DNA from: Bacteroidota bacterium
Lineage (GTDB): Bacteria; Bacteroidota; Bacteroidia; AKYH767-A; 2013-40CM-41-45
Assembly: GCA_016711505.1 (NCBI GenBank)
Contig: JADJSV010000003.1
Coordinates: 124,001 to 188,000 of the forward strand
Direction: 5' to 3'
DNA: 64,000 bases
This document shows positions 35,635-45,666 of this stretch, one piece after another (position 1 is the stretch's first letter; every line of letters starts with the position of its first letter). The translations under genes were made by a program, and so were the position numbers. The notes beneath the pieces are model-generated. The model had not been told where the DNA came from. It was given only the letters and a program-made list of their open reading frames with translations, and made no database searches.

Positions 35635-36604
35635 ATGACTTCAAATAAAATTGAGCTTTCTGTTATAATTCCCTGCTATAACGAAGAGCTTGTCATTTCT
35701 GAAAGCTATAAAAGATTAACGGTAGTTTTAAAACAAACAGGAAAATCCTATGAATTATTATTCGTAAATGATGGGAGTGCTGATAAAACAGAAACTATTC
35801 TGGCTACACTTGCTGAAACAGACCCTGCCGTAAAAGTAATTTCATTCTCGAAAAATTTCGGACATCAGCCTGCTGTTTCTGCCGGATTAAAATATTGTGT
35901 GGGTGAACTTGCAGTTATTATCGATGCCGATCTTCAGGATCCACCTGAAGTAATTCTTGAAATGTTGCGGATACAAAATGAAGAAAAGGCAAATGTTGTT
36001 TATGGAGTAAGGAAACATCGTAAAGGTGAAAGCGCATTCAAATTATTAACTGCAAAAATATTTTATCGTCTTTTAAATCGAATGTCTGAAGTACAGATCC
36101 CGGTAGATACAGGTGATTTCCAGGTTGGTTGATAGAAATATCATAGATAATTTTAATAACCTGAAAGAGAAAAATAAATATATCCGCGGACTGATCAGTT
36201 GGTTTGGGTATAAGCAGGTTCCGGTTTATTACAACCGCGATGAACGTTTTGCCGGTGAAACAAAATTTCCCTTCAAGAAAATGTTCCGGTTCGCTACTAA
36301 CAGTTTGTTGTATTTTTCAAGAAAGCCTCTGAAGATCGCTTCTGTTGTTGGTATGATCTGTATCGGACTTGGATTATTCTATTTGTTCCTGAATTTGTAT
36401 TACTGGTTCTTCCATCTTAGAACAATGGTCACAGGCTGGACGTCATTGGTTGTTATTATTGTTTTCTTCGGAGGCATTCAACTTTTGACAATAGGAGTTT
36501 TAGGACAGTATATTGGTATTTTATTTGACGAAATTAAAGACAGACCTGAGTTTCTGGTCAGCAGAACAATCAATACAGAAAAATTGAAAGATGACAAAAA
36601 GTAA
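35635..36604 (+). pseudogene. GtrB/DPM1-like polyprenyl-phosphate glycosyltransferase, frameshifted
   Basis: A family 2 glycosyltransferase that would transfer a sugar from a nucleotide donor to a polyprenyl phosphate on the cytoplasmic face of the membrane. The first half has SVIIPCYNEE, LLFVNDGSADKT, the DxD in IDADLQDPPEV and PVDTGDF. The reading frame then breaks at 36120/36121, where an extra C (TTTCCAGG instead of TTTCAGG) shifts it. The second half (RLVDRNIID, KYIRGLISWFGYKQ, then two membrane helices at about 250-310) continues in the next frame to 36604. With one base removed the gene would encode about 323 residues, a normal length. It opens the cassette with the next two genes. Confidence 0.88.
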
Positions 36605-37397
36605 TATTGATACTAATGCCAATGAACGGGAGTTTTATAACGACTGGGCAGAAAAGGTAGATGTAAGTAAGATAAAAGTTGAAAAGTTTTTTGAATCTTC
36701 AACCTGTCCGGAAAACAGATACCTGATGACGGGTATGGATAAGATCAAAGACTCATTGATACTTGATCTGGGCTGCGGCGCTGGTGAAAACAGTGTCTAT
36801 TTTACTTTGAAAGGTGCGAATTGTATTGCCACAGATTATTCTGATGGAATGTTGCATGTTGTCGACGAACTGGCTGCCCGATATAATGTGAAGGTTAAAA
36901 CACAGGTAGTGGATGCAATGAATATTCCTTACCCTGATAATACTTTCGATTACGTTTATATAGCAAATACACTGCATCATGTTGATTTTGATAAATGCAC
37001 AAATGAGATCTACCGTGTGCTAAAACCAGGTGGTAAAATGTTGTCATGGGATCCGTTAAAACACAATCCTATAATCAATATTTACCGACGGATGGCTACA
37101 AAAGTGAGAACAGAAGATGAAAGTCCTTTGAATATAAATGTTGTCGATAAACTGAAAAAGAATTTTTCTTCTGTACAATATGATACATTCTGGTTTGCAA
37201 CTTTATGGATCTTCATCCGCTTTTACCTGATTGAAAAAGTTCATCCAAATGATGAGCCTTACTGGAAGAAAATTATTTCTGATGAAGAACGGATAAGAAG
37301 CAGATACTTGAGACTGGAAAAATTTGACAGGTTTTTCAAAAAAATTCCTTTCATGAAAAGATTTGCATGGAATATAGCAATCATTGCAACTAAATGA
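36591..37397 (+). CDS. Class I SAM-dependent methyltransferase
   Basis: A 268-residue cytoplasmic methyltransferase. Motif I is ILDLGCGAGENSVYF, motif II-like acidic residue in IATDYSDGML, and the Methyltransf_11 core continues with NTFDYVYIANTLHHV and RVLKPGGKMLSWDP. The C-terminal 90 residues are helical and basic. It overlaps the end of the glycosyltransferase by 14 bp and precedes the membrane protein by 14 bp. Methylation of a sugar or lipid acceptor in this cassette is plausible, but the substrate is unknown. Confidence 0.87.
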   Translation: MTKSNIDTNANEREFYNDWAEKVDVSKIKVEKFFESSTCPENRYLMTGMDKIKDSLILDLGCGAGENSVYFTLKGANCIATDYSDGMLHVVDELAARYNVKVKTQVVDAMNIPYPDNTFDYVYIANTLHHVDFDKCTNEIYRVLKPGGKMLSWDPLKHNPIINIYRRMATKVRTEDESPLNINVVDKLKKNFSSVQYDTFWFATLWIFIRFYLIEKVHPNDEPYWKKIISDEERIRSRYLRLEKFDRFFKKIPFMKRFAWNIAIIATK

Positions 37398-37411
37398 TCT
37401 GTTGTAGTTAA

Positions 37412-39364
37412 ATGATAAACAACAAAGATTCAATAATTCAAAGAACTGCGATCATCGGTTTATTAACCTTGCTCACATTCGCTTTGTATTTTTTCAGAAT
37501 GCAAGGGTTTGGATTATATGAAGATGATTATTCTTTCGTTGGTTCATTTATTGGTCTTCCAGGTTCTGATATTTATTTAAATACAATCAATTGCCTTAGA
37601 GAAATGCCTCAAGGTCGTCCATTGGCTTTTCTTTTCCCGGCAATCGTTACCTATTTTGGTGTAAATCTGACCGACGATTTAATTATTGTTTATTCGATCG
37701 GCGCATTGTTCTGCGCGGCAAATGCTTTTTTTGTTTATTCTATCCTTAGAAACTGGATAAGTCTTCCAAGTGCTTTAATAGGAGCGCTGTTATTTTTGTT
37801 AAGCCCTTCTGATACCACGAAAATACTTCTTACTCATAATCTCATTCTTCAGCCAAGTTTATTTTGTGCGCTTCTCGGAATCATATTTTATACAAAGTCA
37901 AATCGATTATATCTTTTTCCGGCTTACCTCTTCGGTGCAATGACTTTATTGTTTTATGAATCCGGAATTCTGGTATTTCTTTTCGCACCGTTTTTTGTAA
38001 TTAATAATAAAAATAGTTTTATAAAACGATTGTTAGTGCATATCACCTTGATTGCTTTAACAATTATTTGTCTATACTTAATACGCGCAAGTCAGGGTGA
38101 ATCCAGAGTAAACGACCTGATTGCAGGAAGTAAACTTGAGCTCATCTTCAGAATTCTTACCGGACCATTTATTGGAATTGGTGGTTCATTGGCAGCGATG
38201 ACATATGGTACTCTAAAAGGAATTCAAAAAGCTCTTGTCATTGAGATCGTCCCGATCATTATTGCAGGCATTGGTTTAACTTTTTGGCTGCTGAAATATT
38301 TTTTAAAAGCCGGGAGGAGTGCTGAGTTGAATAGTGTTATAGTTGTTGTCCCTGAATTCCTTCAACGCATCTTTAAAAACAATAGAATTCTACCTTTAAA
38401 AATAAAAGAACTATTTGCAGAAAATAATTTTTCTATTCGCTATCCGGCATATATTCTTTTTGTGGGCGCATTGATGATTCCGGCAGCTTATCTACTGGCA
38501 TTTACGCATTATCCTCCAATTACACTATCAGGCAGACTGACTTCTGTTCATCTTCCATCGACAGTAGCATGGGCAGTTTTTTTAGGAGGACTTATTGAAT
38601 TTTTATTGACATCTGAGATCAGACGCAACTTAAAATCATTGATTGTATCAATGATTGGCGTTGTATTAATTTTGTGGAGTTCATATGCGGTTTATATTCA
38701 GGATGGATATTATACAGTATGGCAGGGACAAAAAATATTCTGGAAAGAAGTCACAACGTTGACACCTGACATGAACAAAAATGCGACAGTGGTATTTGAT
38801 AAAAACATCGTTGATTATTCAAGAACCTGGTGCTTTGGCCGAAACATAATAGGAGGAGCTGATTGGTCGTTGCCAACCGCCTTCAGTATGTATATGGGTA
38901 ATCAGTTTGAATTGAATAGGCCGGTAGTCATTAAATCAATAGAAGAATTGATCTGGCAGAAATCAGATGATAAGATCCGGTTCTTTAATGTCTCACTACC
39001 GACATGGGGAGTATGGACTGAATTGGATACAGCACAAACAATTTTCTTTTCAATGAATGAAGAAGGAGATTTACAGAGAGTTCAAAAAATGTCTGTATAC
39101 AATTATCAGTTGCCCATTTACTATACAACTATTGATGGATTAACTTATGCAAAACCATCCACTGAATTGCCTCCTAACGTTATATCAGGTTATTATCATG
39201 TTCGGGGAAATCAACCCGAATATTTTGAGGAAAAGGGTCATAGCGGTGATTATATTGACATTCAATTTGAGAAAATGTCTTATACAACAAATTTATCATC
39301 ATTTAAACCCAATGGTTGCCTTAAAACTTTCATGGAAACCGGCAAATTCGGTTTAAAGAAATAG
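37412..39364 (+). CDS. Multi-spanning membrane protein, possible GT-C glycosyltransferase
   Basis: A 650-residue inner-membrane protein with about 11-12 predicted helices up to residue 430 and a soluble C-terminal domain (about 440-650). The first periplasmic loop carries an acidic motif (LYEDDYSF) like the catalytic DD/ED of GT-C enzymes, which use polyprenyl-phosphate sugars. With the GtrB-like gene two positions upstream, this looks like a flip-and-transfer glycosylation unit. I do not recognise a named family, and the GT-C call is inference from topology, motif and context. Confidence 0.7.
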   Translation: MINNKDSIIQRTAIIGLLTLLTFALYFFRMQGFGLYEDDYSFVGSFIGLPGSDIYLNTINCLREMPQGRPLAFLFPAIVTYFGVNLTDDLIIVYSIGALFCAANAFFVYSILRNWISLPSALIGALLFLLSPSDTTKILLTHNLILQPSLFCALLGIIFYTKSNRLYLFPAYLFGAMTLLFYESGILVFLFAPFFVINNKNSFIKRLLVHITLIALTIICLYLIRASQGESRVNDLIAGSKLELIFRILTGPFIGIGGSLAAMTYGTLKGIQKALVIEIVPIIIAGIGLTFWLLKYFLKAGRSAELNSVIVVVPEFLQRIFKNNRILPLKIKELFAENNFSIRYPAYILFVGALMIPAAYLLAFTHYPPITLSGRLTSVHLPSTVAWAVFLGGLIEFLLTSEIRRNLKSLIVSMIGVVLILWSSYAVYIQDGYYTVWQGQKIFWKEVTTLTPDMNKNATVVFDKNIVDYSRTWCFGRNIIGGADWSLPTAFSMYMGNQFELNRPVVIKSIEELIWQKSDDKIRFFNVSLPTWGVWTELDTAQTIFFSMNEEGDLQRVQKMSVYNYQLPIYYTTIDGLTYAKPSTELPPNVISGYYHVRGNQPEYFEEKGHSGDYIDIQFEKMSYTTNLSSFKPNGCLKTFMETGKFGLKK

Positions 39365-39449
39365 CGATGGTCTGTTTTTTTATTGGTTGGGAAGGAATGT
39401 GCCCGAACCATCTCCTAAATCATCTCTCACAATTTAGCCTTGAAATAAA

Positions 39450-39941
39450 GTGAACTGGAATTATATTACCTCTATCGAAAACTTAAATCAATTACACGAA
39501 GTTTCTAATACCAAATCAATCCTGATATTCAAACATAGCACAGCTTGCAATATCAGCTCAATGGTATTGAACAGAATTGAATCCAAGTGGAAAAATGAAT
39601 ATTCTGAATCGATCATCCCTTATTTTCTGGATCTGATTTCCTATAAGTCAATCTCGAACGAAATTTCAAACAGATATCAGGTCATTCACGAATCCCCCCA
39701 GGTTCTTATTATCCAGAATGGAATAAGTGTCTATGATGAATCACATAATGGAATCAGAATGGATGCAATTTTAGAAAATTTAAAAAGAAAAACCAAAAGG
39801 AAGTTTCTCCACTTTTCTTTTCATATTATTAAACATACTTCTCCCCCTTCTTCAACTTCACATCATTCACCAGATTCCGAACTCCTTGTTCATCATCTTT
39901 CGGACAGATCAGTAACACATTGTCTGTTTCAACGACAATGA
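39450..39941 (+). CDS. YtxJ-like thioredoxin-fold protein with an antisense-overlapping tail
   Basis: Residues 1-112 match the YtxJ (DUF2847) family, thioredoxin-like proteins associated with bacillithiol redox systems: WNYITSIENL, LIFKHSTACNISSMVLNRIE and HESPQVLIIQNGISVYDESHNGI. The usual family length is about 110 residues. Here the frame runs on to 163, the last 37 codons being antisense to the end of manC (39829-39941), so the tail is probably an accidental extension after loss of a stop. The start is GTG at 39450. Convergent with manC. Confidence 0.8.
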   Translation: MNWNYITSIENLNQLHEVSNTKSILIFKHSTACNISSMVLNRIESKWKNEYSESIIPYFLDLISYKSISNEISNRYQVIHESPQVLIIQNGISVYDESHNGIRMDAILENLKRKTKRKFLHFSFHIIKHTSPPSSTSHHSPDSELLVHHLSDRSVTHCLFQRQ

Positions 39942-40914
39942 AATTTTCCAAACCCTGAATTACTGCAAGTTTGTTGTTTGACATATTTACAATACAGTTT
40001 TTGGTGTTGTCGACCATAACATGCGGACCTACAATTGCATTTCCATTTGTGTCATGTGGAAGTTGTTCGTATAGTGATTTCCATGTCCCTAGATCACTCC
40101 AGCCAAATTCTGCACTTAGTACATATACATTTTTTGCTTTCTCTAAAATCCCGTAATCGATTGAAATGTTTTTGCATTGTGTGTATGCATTTTTAATGTA
40201 TTCAGCTTCACCGGGAGTGTTCAGCATTTCTTTTCCTTCCTGAAACAATGCATACATATCGGGCATCAGGTCTTCAAAAGCTTTCAAAATAGTTTTTGCA
40301 TTCCATAAAAAGATTCCGGCATTCCATAAAAATTCTCCGCTCTTCAGAAAGAATTTCGCCATTTCCAGGTTTGGTTTCTCTGTAAAAGTCTTCACCTTGC
40401 TGATCTTGAATTCTTCTGTGCTCTCGTCGCCGTTGAATTGTATGTAACCATAGCCGGTATCAGGGCGACTCGGGTGAATACCGATCGTTAGCAGTGAACT
40501 ATTATTAGCTGTGAAATCTAATCCTTTTAATACTGCCTCGTGAAATTTTTTCTCATCGGTGATCACATGATCGGAAGGTGCAATAATCAGATTTGCATCC
40601 GGATTTATACTGAAGATCTTCATACTTGCATATGCAATGCATGGTGAAGTATTTCTTCTTTGCGGTTCTGCCAACACCTGATTTTTATTCAGCTCAGGGA
40701 TTTGACTGTAGACATGATCAAGATATGCCTCATTCGTTACGATGTAAATATTTTCTTTCGGACAAACACTTAGAAAACGTTCATACGTTTGGCGGATAAG
40801 TGTTTTACCCGTTCCTAAAATGTCAATGAATTGCTTCGGGAAATTGTTACGACTCATGGGCCAGAAACGACTGCCAATGCCGCCGGCCATGATGATACAG
40901 TAATTGTTTTTCAT
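39829..40914 (-). CDS. manC: Mannose-1-phosphate guanylyltransferase
   Basis: Makes GDP-mannose from mannose-1-phosphate and GTP for capsule, LPS or glycoprotein sugars. The 361-residue protein is the monofunctional form, without the phosphomannose-isomerase domain. Signatures are AGGIGSRFWPMSRNNFPKQF at the N-terminus (nucleotide loop), IAPSDHVI, the FTEKP motif and SIDYGILEKA near the metal site. It ends with a lysine-rich tail. It is convergent with and overlaps the YtxJ-like gene. Confidence 0.94.
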   Translation of the reverse strand: MKNNYCIIMAGGIGSRFWPMSRNNFPKQFIDILGTGKTLIRQTYERFLSVCPKENIYIVTNEAYLDHVYSQIPELNKNQVLAEPQRRNTSPCIAYASMKIFSINPDANLIIAPSDHVITDEKKFHEAVLKGLDFTANNSSLLTIGIHPSRPDTGYGYIQFNGDESTEEFKISKVKTFTEKPNLEMAKFFLKSGEFLWNAGIFLWNAKTILKAFEDLMPDMYALFQEGKEMLNTPGEAEYIKNAYTQCKNISIDYGILEKAKNVYVLSAEFGWSDLGTWKSLYEQLPHDTNGNAIVGPHVMVDNTKNCIVNMSNNKLAVIQGLENFIVVETDNVLLICPKDDEQGVRNLVNDVKLKKGEKYV

Positions 40915-41003
40915 CAGAAATTTTGTTACAAACTTGTCTTTTAGTAAAGGTCTATTCGATAACGATAGGTTGTAACTGTTAGTGGATTAATTAATATTTA
41001 CTC

Positions 41004-42293
41004 TTAAGAAAGCGCGCTCAGTGCCTTTTTTAAGTTTCCGAAAACCTCAGGAATTTCTTCTTTCGTACATGTGCCAACAGATAACCGATACCATGGTGAA
41101 TCATCTGATGAGCCGAATGCAGAGAATGGAACGACAGCAAGTTTTGCTTCGTCAAGAATATATTGCGTCACATCTTTTTGGGTTGTTAAAGTTTTTCCGC
41201 TTGCACTTTTCTTTCCTTTCAGATTCAGATTTATGGTAAGATAAATTGCTGCTTGCGGAGAAATTGCATCCACATTATATCCGGATTTTTTCAAAGAAAT
41301 GAATCCATCATAAAATCCATGAAGTCTTTCATCAATAGCTTGCTTGAATTGTCCAAGGAAAGTATTCAATGCATTTTTATTTTTCAGATAATCAGCTGTA
41401 GCAATTTGTTCTGCTTTCGGAGCCCAGGCTCCTACATGAGAAAGTATCGCTTTCATCTTGTCGATGATAACACGCGGACCAAATGACCAGCCTACACGTA
41501 CACCAGTTGCAGCAAGTGACTTCGAAATCCCGTCAATGAAAATTGTGTATTCACGCATTTCAGGACGAAGAGAAATCGGATCGTAATGCTTTGTTTGGCC
41601 GTAAGTCAATACCCAATAGATCTGATCATACATCAGATACAATGGTTTTGCACCCGGACCGCGACGTTTATTTTCTGCAATGATCATGTCGCAGATCTCT
41701 GCAAGCTGTGATTCGCCGAAAACTGTACCTGTCGGATTCAAAGGGGAACACAATGCAATCATCGTCGCTTCTTTGATATGCGGACGAAGATCGTCGGCAG
41801 AAGGCATAAAATTATTTTCAGGACGCGTCTCGACAAAAATTGGTTTCACACGCGACAAATGACAGTAATGATTATTGTTCCATGATGGTACCGGAAAAAT
41901 TACTGATTCACCGGGATTCAATAAGGTGATGTATGTAGCATAAATAAGCGGACGTGCACCTCCTGAAATAAGAATCTCATCAGCTGAATAATTCAATCCT
42001 TGACGTTCTTTCAGAAATTCAGCAACTTCTTTACGCAGATCAACCATGCCGTTTGCAGCCGGATAATTTGTGTGTTTGTTTTCGTAGGCTTTTATTATCG
42101 CATCATTTAACTCAGATGGAATAGGAAAAATCTTTGGGTCAAAATCGCCGATCGTATAATTGTAGATCCTTTCGCCGTTTCGAATTTTTTCGTTGATCTC
42201 AGCAGCTAGTTTAATGATCTCTGAACCAATTAATGTTTCAGCCATTTCTGAAACCATATGCTGCTCGCTCTGCATTAATGCGCTGTCCGACAT
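41004..42293 (-). CDS. Class I/II pyridoxal-phosphate aminotransferase
   Basis: A 429-residue fold-type I PLP enzyme. It has the phosphate/cofactor loop SGGARPLIYATY, the SPLNPTGTVF stretch, the aspartate in YLMYDQIYW, the PLP lysine in DGISKSLAATGVRVGW, and an arginine-containing C-terminus (WYRLSVGT) for the substrate carboxylate. Aspartate-type aminotransferases are the nearest general match. The amino-donor specificity cannot be read. It stands alone between manC and the SprT-like gene. Confidence 0.9.
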   Translation of the reverse strand: MSDSALMQSEQHMVSEMAETLIGSEIIKLAAEINEKIRNGERIYNYTIGDFDPKIFPIPSELNDAIIKAYENKHTNYPAANGMVDLRKEVAEFLKERQGLNYSADEILISGGARPLIYATYITLLNPGESVIFPVPSWNNNHYCHLSRVKPIFVETRPENNFMPSADDLRPHIKEATMIALCSPLNPTGTVFGESQLAEICDMIIAENKRRGPGAKPLYLMYDQIYWVLTYGQTKHYDPISLRPEMREYTIFIDGISKSLAATGVRVGWSFGPRVIIDKMKAILSHVGAWAPKAEQIATADYLKNKNALNTFLGQFKQAIDERLHGFYDGFISLKKSGYNVDAISPQAAIYLTINLNLKGKKSASGKTLTTQKDVTQYILDEAKLAVVPFSAFGSSDDSPWYRLSVGTCTKEEIPEVFGNLKKALSALS

Positions 42294-42380
42294 TGGAATT
42301 CTGTTTACGTATGTTCACAAATGTATTAATATCTTCTGACTTTTTAACTATGAAAAGGGAATAATAGCCTTAAAATTCAA

Positions 42381-43037
42381 CTATTTCCCGGTTTCCCTGA
42401 CATTGTTTTCAATCTGAATAACCTCGGCCAGTCCACTTACATAATATTGTCGGTTGGTATTCACTTCCAGACAACGAAATCTGGTCCGCATTTTTTCACC
42501 TTTTTGAAAGATCATTCCCGAACGAGATTGATAAAGTGCGAATCTGGAATTTGCTGATAGTTCTTCCAGATGAAAAACTTCCTGACTTCCATTTTTAACA
42601 TCATATTTTTTTAAAGTCCTGAAAAGATTGTGATCGCTACAACTTGTCGCTGCAGGATTTTTAAGGTAGGAGGAAAGTGCAGTTGAAATGTCGTCGGGAA
42701 AAACTCTTCTTACAACAAAATTACCCAGCAAATTTCTGAATTCGTTTTTCCATTCTCTCCCATGAGGTTCATGACGAAATGGATATTTTGTAAATGTATG
42801 CAGGTGCGCTACCTCATGAACAAAGGTGATCAGAAACGCATATTTGTTCAGATCGTGATTAACAGAAATATGATGTCCCTTTCCTCTTTCCAGAGGTTTG
42901 TAATCACCAAATTTTGATGCACGCCCCCGTGTAATTTTTAAATGGATATTTTTCTGAATGATCCACGAGGTACATTCATCAACTGTTTCATGAGGAATAT
43001 AATTCGATAATACAGCAGCAATTTTCTCCCGGGACAT
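42381..43037 (-). CDS. SprT-like zinc metalloprotease domain protein
   Basis: A 218-residue protein with the HEVAHLHTF zinc motif (HExxH) at about residue 76 in a SprT-like fold. Known SprT/Spartan relatives degrade proteins crosslinked to DNA in eukaryotes; bacterial roles are poorly known. A zinc-ribbon C-terminus is not evident; instead a basic segment (GMIFQKGEKMRTRFRCLE) ends the protein. It lies 45 bp downstream of feoB on the same strand, perhaps by read-through. Confidence 0.83.
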   Translation of the reverse strand: MSREKIAAVLSNYIPHETVDECTSWIIQKNIHLKITRGRASKFGDYKPLERGKGHHISVNHDLNKYAFLITFVHEVAHLHTFTKYPFRHEPHGREWKNEFRNLLGNFVVRRVFPDDISTALSSYLKNPAATSCSDHNLFRTLKKYDVKNGSQEVFHLEELSANSRFALYQSRSGMIFQKGEKMRTRFRCLEVNTNRQYYVSGLAEVIQIENNVRETGK

Positions 43038-43082
43038 ATTGTGATCAAAAATAATTTTAATTAATCCGGACGAAGATAAATA

Positions 43083-45209
43083 TTATTTCAACAATTGATA
43101 TGCAATCAAACTTGCTATATACGCCATACCGCTCATGTATAAAATTTGTATCAATGGGTATTTGATTTTTCTGGTCTCTCGGAATACTATGGCCACTGTA
43201 CTGATACATTGCATGGCAAAAGCATAGAATAACATCAAAGAAATCCCTACAGCAAAAGTATACTTTGGTCCGCCCGTTTCAGGATCAATTTCGTTCCGCA
43301 TTTTTTCTTTCACAGTCATCTTACTGCTGGCTTCGTCGCCGACACTGTATATCGTAGACATTGTTCCAACAAAAACTTCTCTTGCTGCAAATGAAGTTAT
43401 TAAAGCGACTCCAATTTTCCAGTCATAACCCAGTGGTTTGATTATGGGTTCTATAATATGCCCTAATCTTCCGGCATATGAATTCTCCAGTTTTTCACTC
43501 TGGATCTGACGGTCAATTTCTTCTTTCGGCATAGACCGCGTATATGTTTCTGACATGTACTTCTCTTCGATTCTTTCGAATGAATCTGAAGGACCAAAGG
43601 ATGAAAGAAACCAGAGAATAATGGAAACAGATACAATTACTTTCCCTGCTTCAAATAAAAAGACCTTAACTTTTTCAGCAATGTGTATTCCAATTGTTGA
43701 CCAACGGGGAATTCTATAGGTTGGTAATTCCATTACGAAATAACTTTTCTCTTTGCTGTTGATGATATGCTTCATTACCCACGCAGCCAAAAGTGCTGCT
43801 ACAAAACCAATCAAGTACATCAGCATGAGGACTAAGCCCTGTAAATTCACTCCATAGATGTAATCACTTGGAATGATCAGTGCAATCAGCAATGTATATA
43901 CCGGAAGACGTGCAGAACAACTCATCAATGGTGTGACCATGATGGTAATCAATCGTTCTTTCCAATTCGAAATTGTTCGTGTCGACATAATTGCAGGAAC
44001 TGCACAGGCAACACCACTCATCAATGGAATCAGTGATTTACCATTTAATCCGAATTTCCGCATGAGCTGATCCATCAGAAAACTAACACGCGACATGTAA
44101 CCGGTATCTTCAAGTACTGCAACAAAGAAAAACAGTAATGCAATTTGTGGAACGAATACTACGATGCCATTTAAGCCGGCTAATATTCCATCAACTAAAA
44201 GATCATTTATCAAACCCGGAGGTAGAGAGCTCTGAACTTGTTCACTCAGCCATGCAAATGCTGAATCTATCAGATCCATTGGATAAATTGCCCATGCAAA
44301 GATTGCCTGGAAGACCAGAAAAAGGACGGCAAGAAAAATAAAATATCCCCAGAAGCGATGTGTCAGAATATTATCAATCCGGAATGAAGGTGATTTCTGA
44401 ATCGGGTTTTCAGGAGATGAAATGAACTCTTGCATGATCGTACTGATCACACGATATCGTTCAAGAGTCTCTTTGGCCTGCATCTGCTGACCATTGAATT
44501 CATATTGTGCACAAACTGCACGTATCTTTTCTTTCTTGAATTCAGGAATTTCGAAGTTCGATATAAGATCGAGATTGTTTGCTACAAGAAATGCATTGTA
44601 ATTACTTTTTACGTTTACTGTTTGCCGGATTGTATCAACTACTTCAGGAGCGAAAACCCTGATGTCAATGAAATCATTGACGGGTGGATTGAACGGTTGA
44701 ACAATTGCAAGTTTCAATTCCTTTAATCCTTCAAGTTTCCTGGCGTTCATTGCAACGATAGGAACTCCAAGTCGCTCAGACAATTTTTCAAAGTTGATAT
44801 TGATCTTCTTGAAACGAACAATATCCATCATGTTGATTACAAGAATGACAGGAATTTTCAAATCAACTAATTGCGAACACAGAAATAAATTTCTTTTTAG
44901 ATTCGCTCCATCGGCTACAACTATAGTAAGATCAGGATGCGCTTCATTTTGTGGGTCACACAACAGTTGAAATGGAATTCTCTCTTCAGGCGATTTCGGA
45001 TATAAGGAGTAAGTGCCGGGAAGGTCAATGATCTCCGCGTCTACCGTATTTCCAAATTTGTCACGCAGTGATGTGTAACCAATTTTCTTTTCAACGGTTA
45101 CTCCGGGAAAGTTTGCAACCTTCTGATTTAATCCTGTGAGTGCATTAAAAACAGATGACTTCCCACTGTTGGGATTTCCTACTAAAGCTATTTTTATCTT
45201 TTTTGTCAC
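43083..45209 (-). CDS. feoB: Ferrous iron transport protein B
   Basis: Inner-membrane Fe(II) importer of 708 residues. The N-terminal G domain has G1 GNPNSGKSS, G3 DLPGTYS and the NMMD guanine motif. A helical spacer follows, then the membrane domain with about eight helices and two Gate segments, including the conserved cysteine in SGVACAVPAIMSTRT. Its start is GTG at 45209. feoA lies just upstream (18 bp), so the two form an operon read right to left. Confidence 0.96.
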   Translation of the reverse strand: MTKKIKIALVGNPNSGKSSVFNALTGLNQKVANFPGVTVEKKIGYTSLRDKFGNTVDAEIIDLPGTYSLYPKSPEERIPFQLLCDPQNEAHPDLTIVVADGANLKRNLFLCSQLVDLKIPVILVINMMDIVRFKKININFEKLSERLGVPIVAMNARKLEGLKELKLAIVQPFNPPVNDFIDIRVFAPEVVDTIRQTVNVKSNYNAFLVANNLDLISNFEIPEFKKEKIRAVCAQYEFNGQQMQAKETLERYRVISTIMQEFISSPENPIQKSPSFRIDNILTHRFWGYFIFLAVLFLVFQAIFAWAIYPMDLIDSAFAWLSEQVQSSLPPGLINDLLVDGILAGLNGIVVFVPQIALLFFFVAVLEDTGYMSRVSFLMDQLMRKFGLNGKSLIPLMSGVACAVPAIMSTRTISNWKERLITIMVTPLMSCSARLPVYTLLIALIIPSDYIYGVNLQGLVLMLMYLIGFVAALLAAWVMKHIINSKEKSYFVMELPTYRIPRWSTIGIHIAEKVKVFLFEAGKVIVSVSIILWFLSSFGPSDSFERIEEKYMSETYTRSMPKEEIDRQIQSEKLENSYAGRLGHIIEPIIKPLGYDWKIGVALITSFAAREVFVGTMSTIYSVGDEASSKMTVKEKMRNEIDPETGGPKYTFAVGISLMLFYAFAMQCISTVAIVFRETRKIKYPLIQILYMSGMAYIASLIAYQLLK

Positions 45210-45227
45210 AGAGGATCTTCAATAAAC

Positions 45228-45482
45228 TTAATTAGTTTTGATACGGACCGTCGCAGCTTCCGCCTTTCTTAGACTTAACATATAGCCGGCTACTGAAATG
45301 GCGATCGGATCTCCCAAGGGAGCGATCCTGATCACTTCAATCATTTCACCCGGAATGCAGCCCATTTCCAACAATTTGAGGGATAATTCATAATCAGTAA
45401 ATGAGTCAATCAAGCCTTTTTGGCCTTTTTTCAACTCAGAAAGCAATCTGATAGTCGTCCCCATTTCCTTATTAAGAATCAT
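45228..45482 (-). CDS. feoA: Ferrous iron transport protein A
   Basis: A small SH3-like cytoplasmic partner of FeoB, 84 residues from the ATG at 45482. The TTG at 45491 also opens the frame, but the promoter box at 45497 makes that start unlikely; ATG 45464 is another option. The pattern LSELKKGQKGLIDSFTD, LLEMGCIPGEMIEVIRIAPLGDPIAISVAGYMLSLRKAEA is typical of FeoA. No Fur-box could be confirmed by eye. Confidence 0.93.
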   Translation of the reverse strand: MILNKEMGTTIRLLSELKKGQKGLIDSFTDYELSLKLLEMGCIPGEMIEVIRIAPLGDPIAISVAGYMLSLRKAEAATVRIKTN

Positions 45483-45496
45483 TTTAAACAAGCGGT

Positions 45497-45526
45497 CAAA
45501 AGTATTCCTTATTTTCTAATAACAAG
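45497..45526 (-). promoter_or_regulatory. Promoter of feoAB (CTTG-N18-TACTTTTG)
   Basis: TACTTTTG on the minus strand (45497-45504) matches TAnnTTTG, with CTTG at 45523-45526 as a partial -33 box, 18 bp away. The predicted start site is 5-10 bp before feoA's ATG, giving a very short leader. Confidence 0.5.
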
Positions 45527-45666
45527 CGGATTTTTGTCATTAATAAACGAAAAACATCAAATATAAAACACTGAAAATCAATAGTTAATTTGAAGTTGTC
45601 CAAATTTTTCCGGAAATAAAAAGGAAAGCACAAAAACGATTGCAGCTTGAATGAGTTAATTTCTTG

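Noticed and set aside
43873..44341. ORFs antisense to feoB
   Set aside because: Composition and codon pattern reflect the complement of feoB; no independent evidence.
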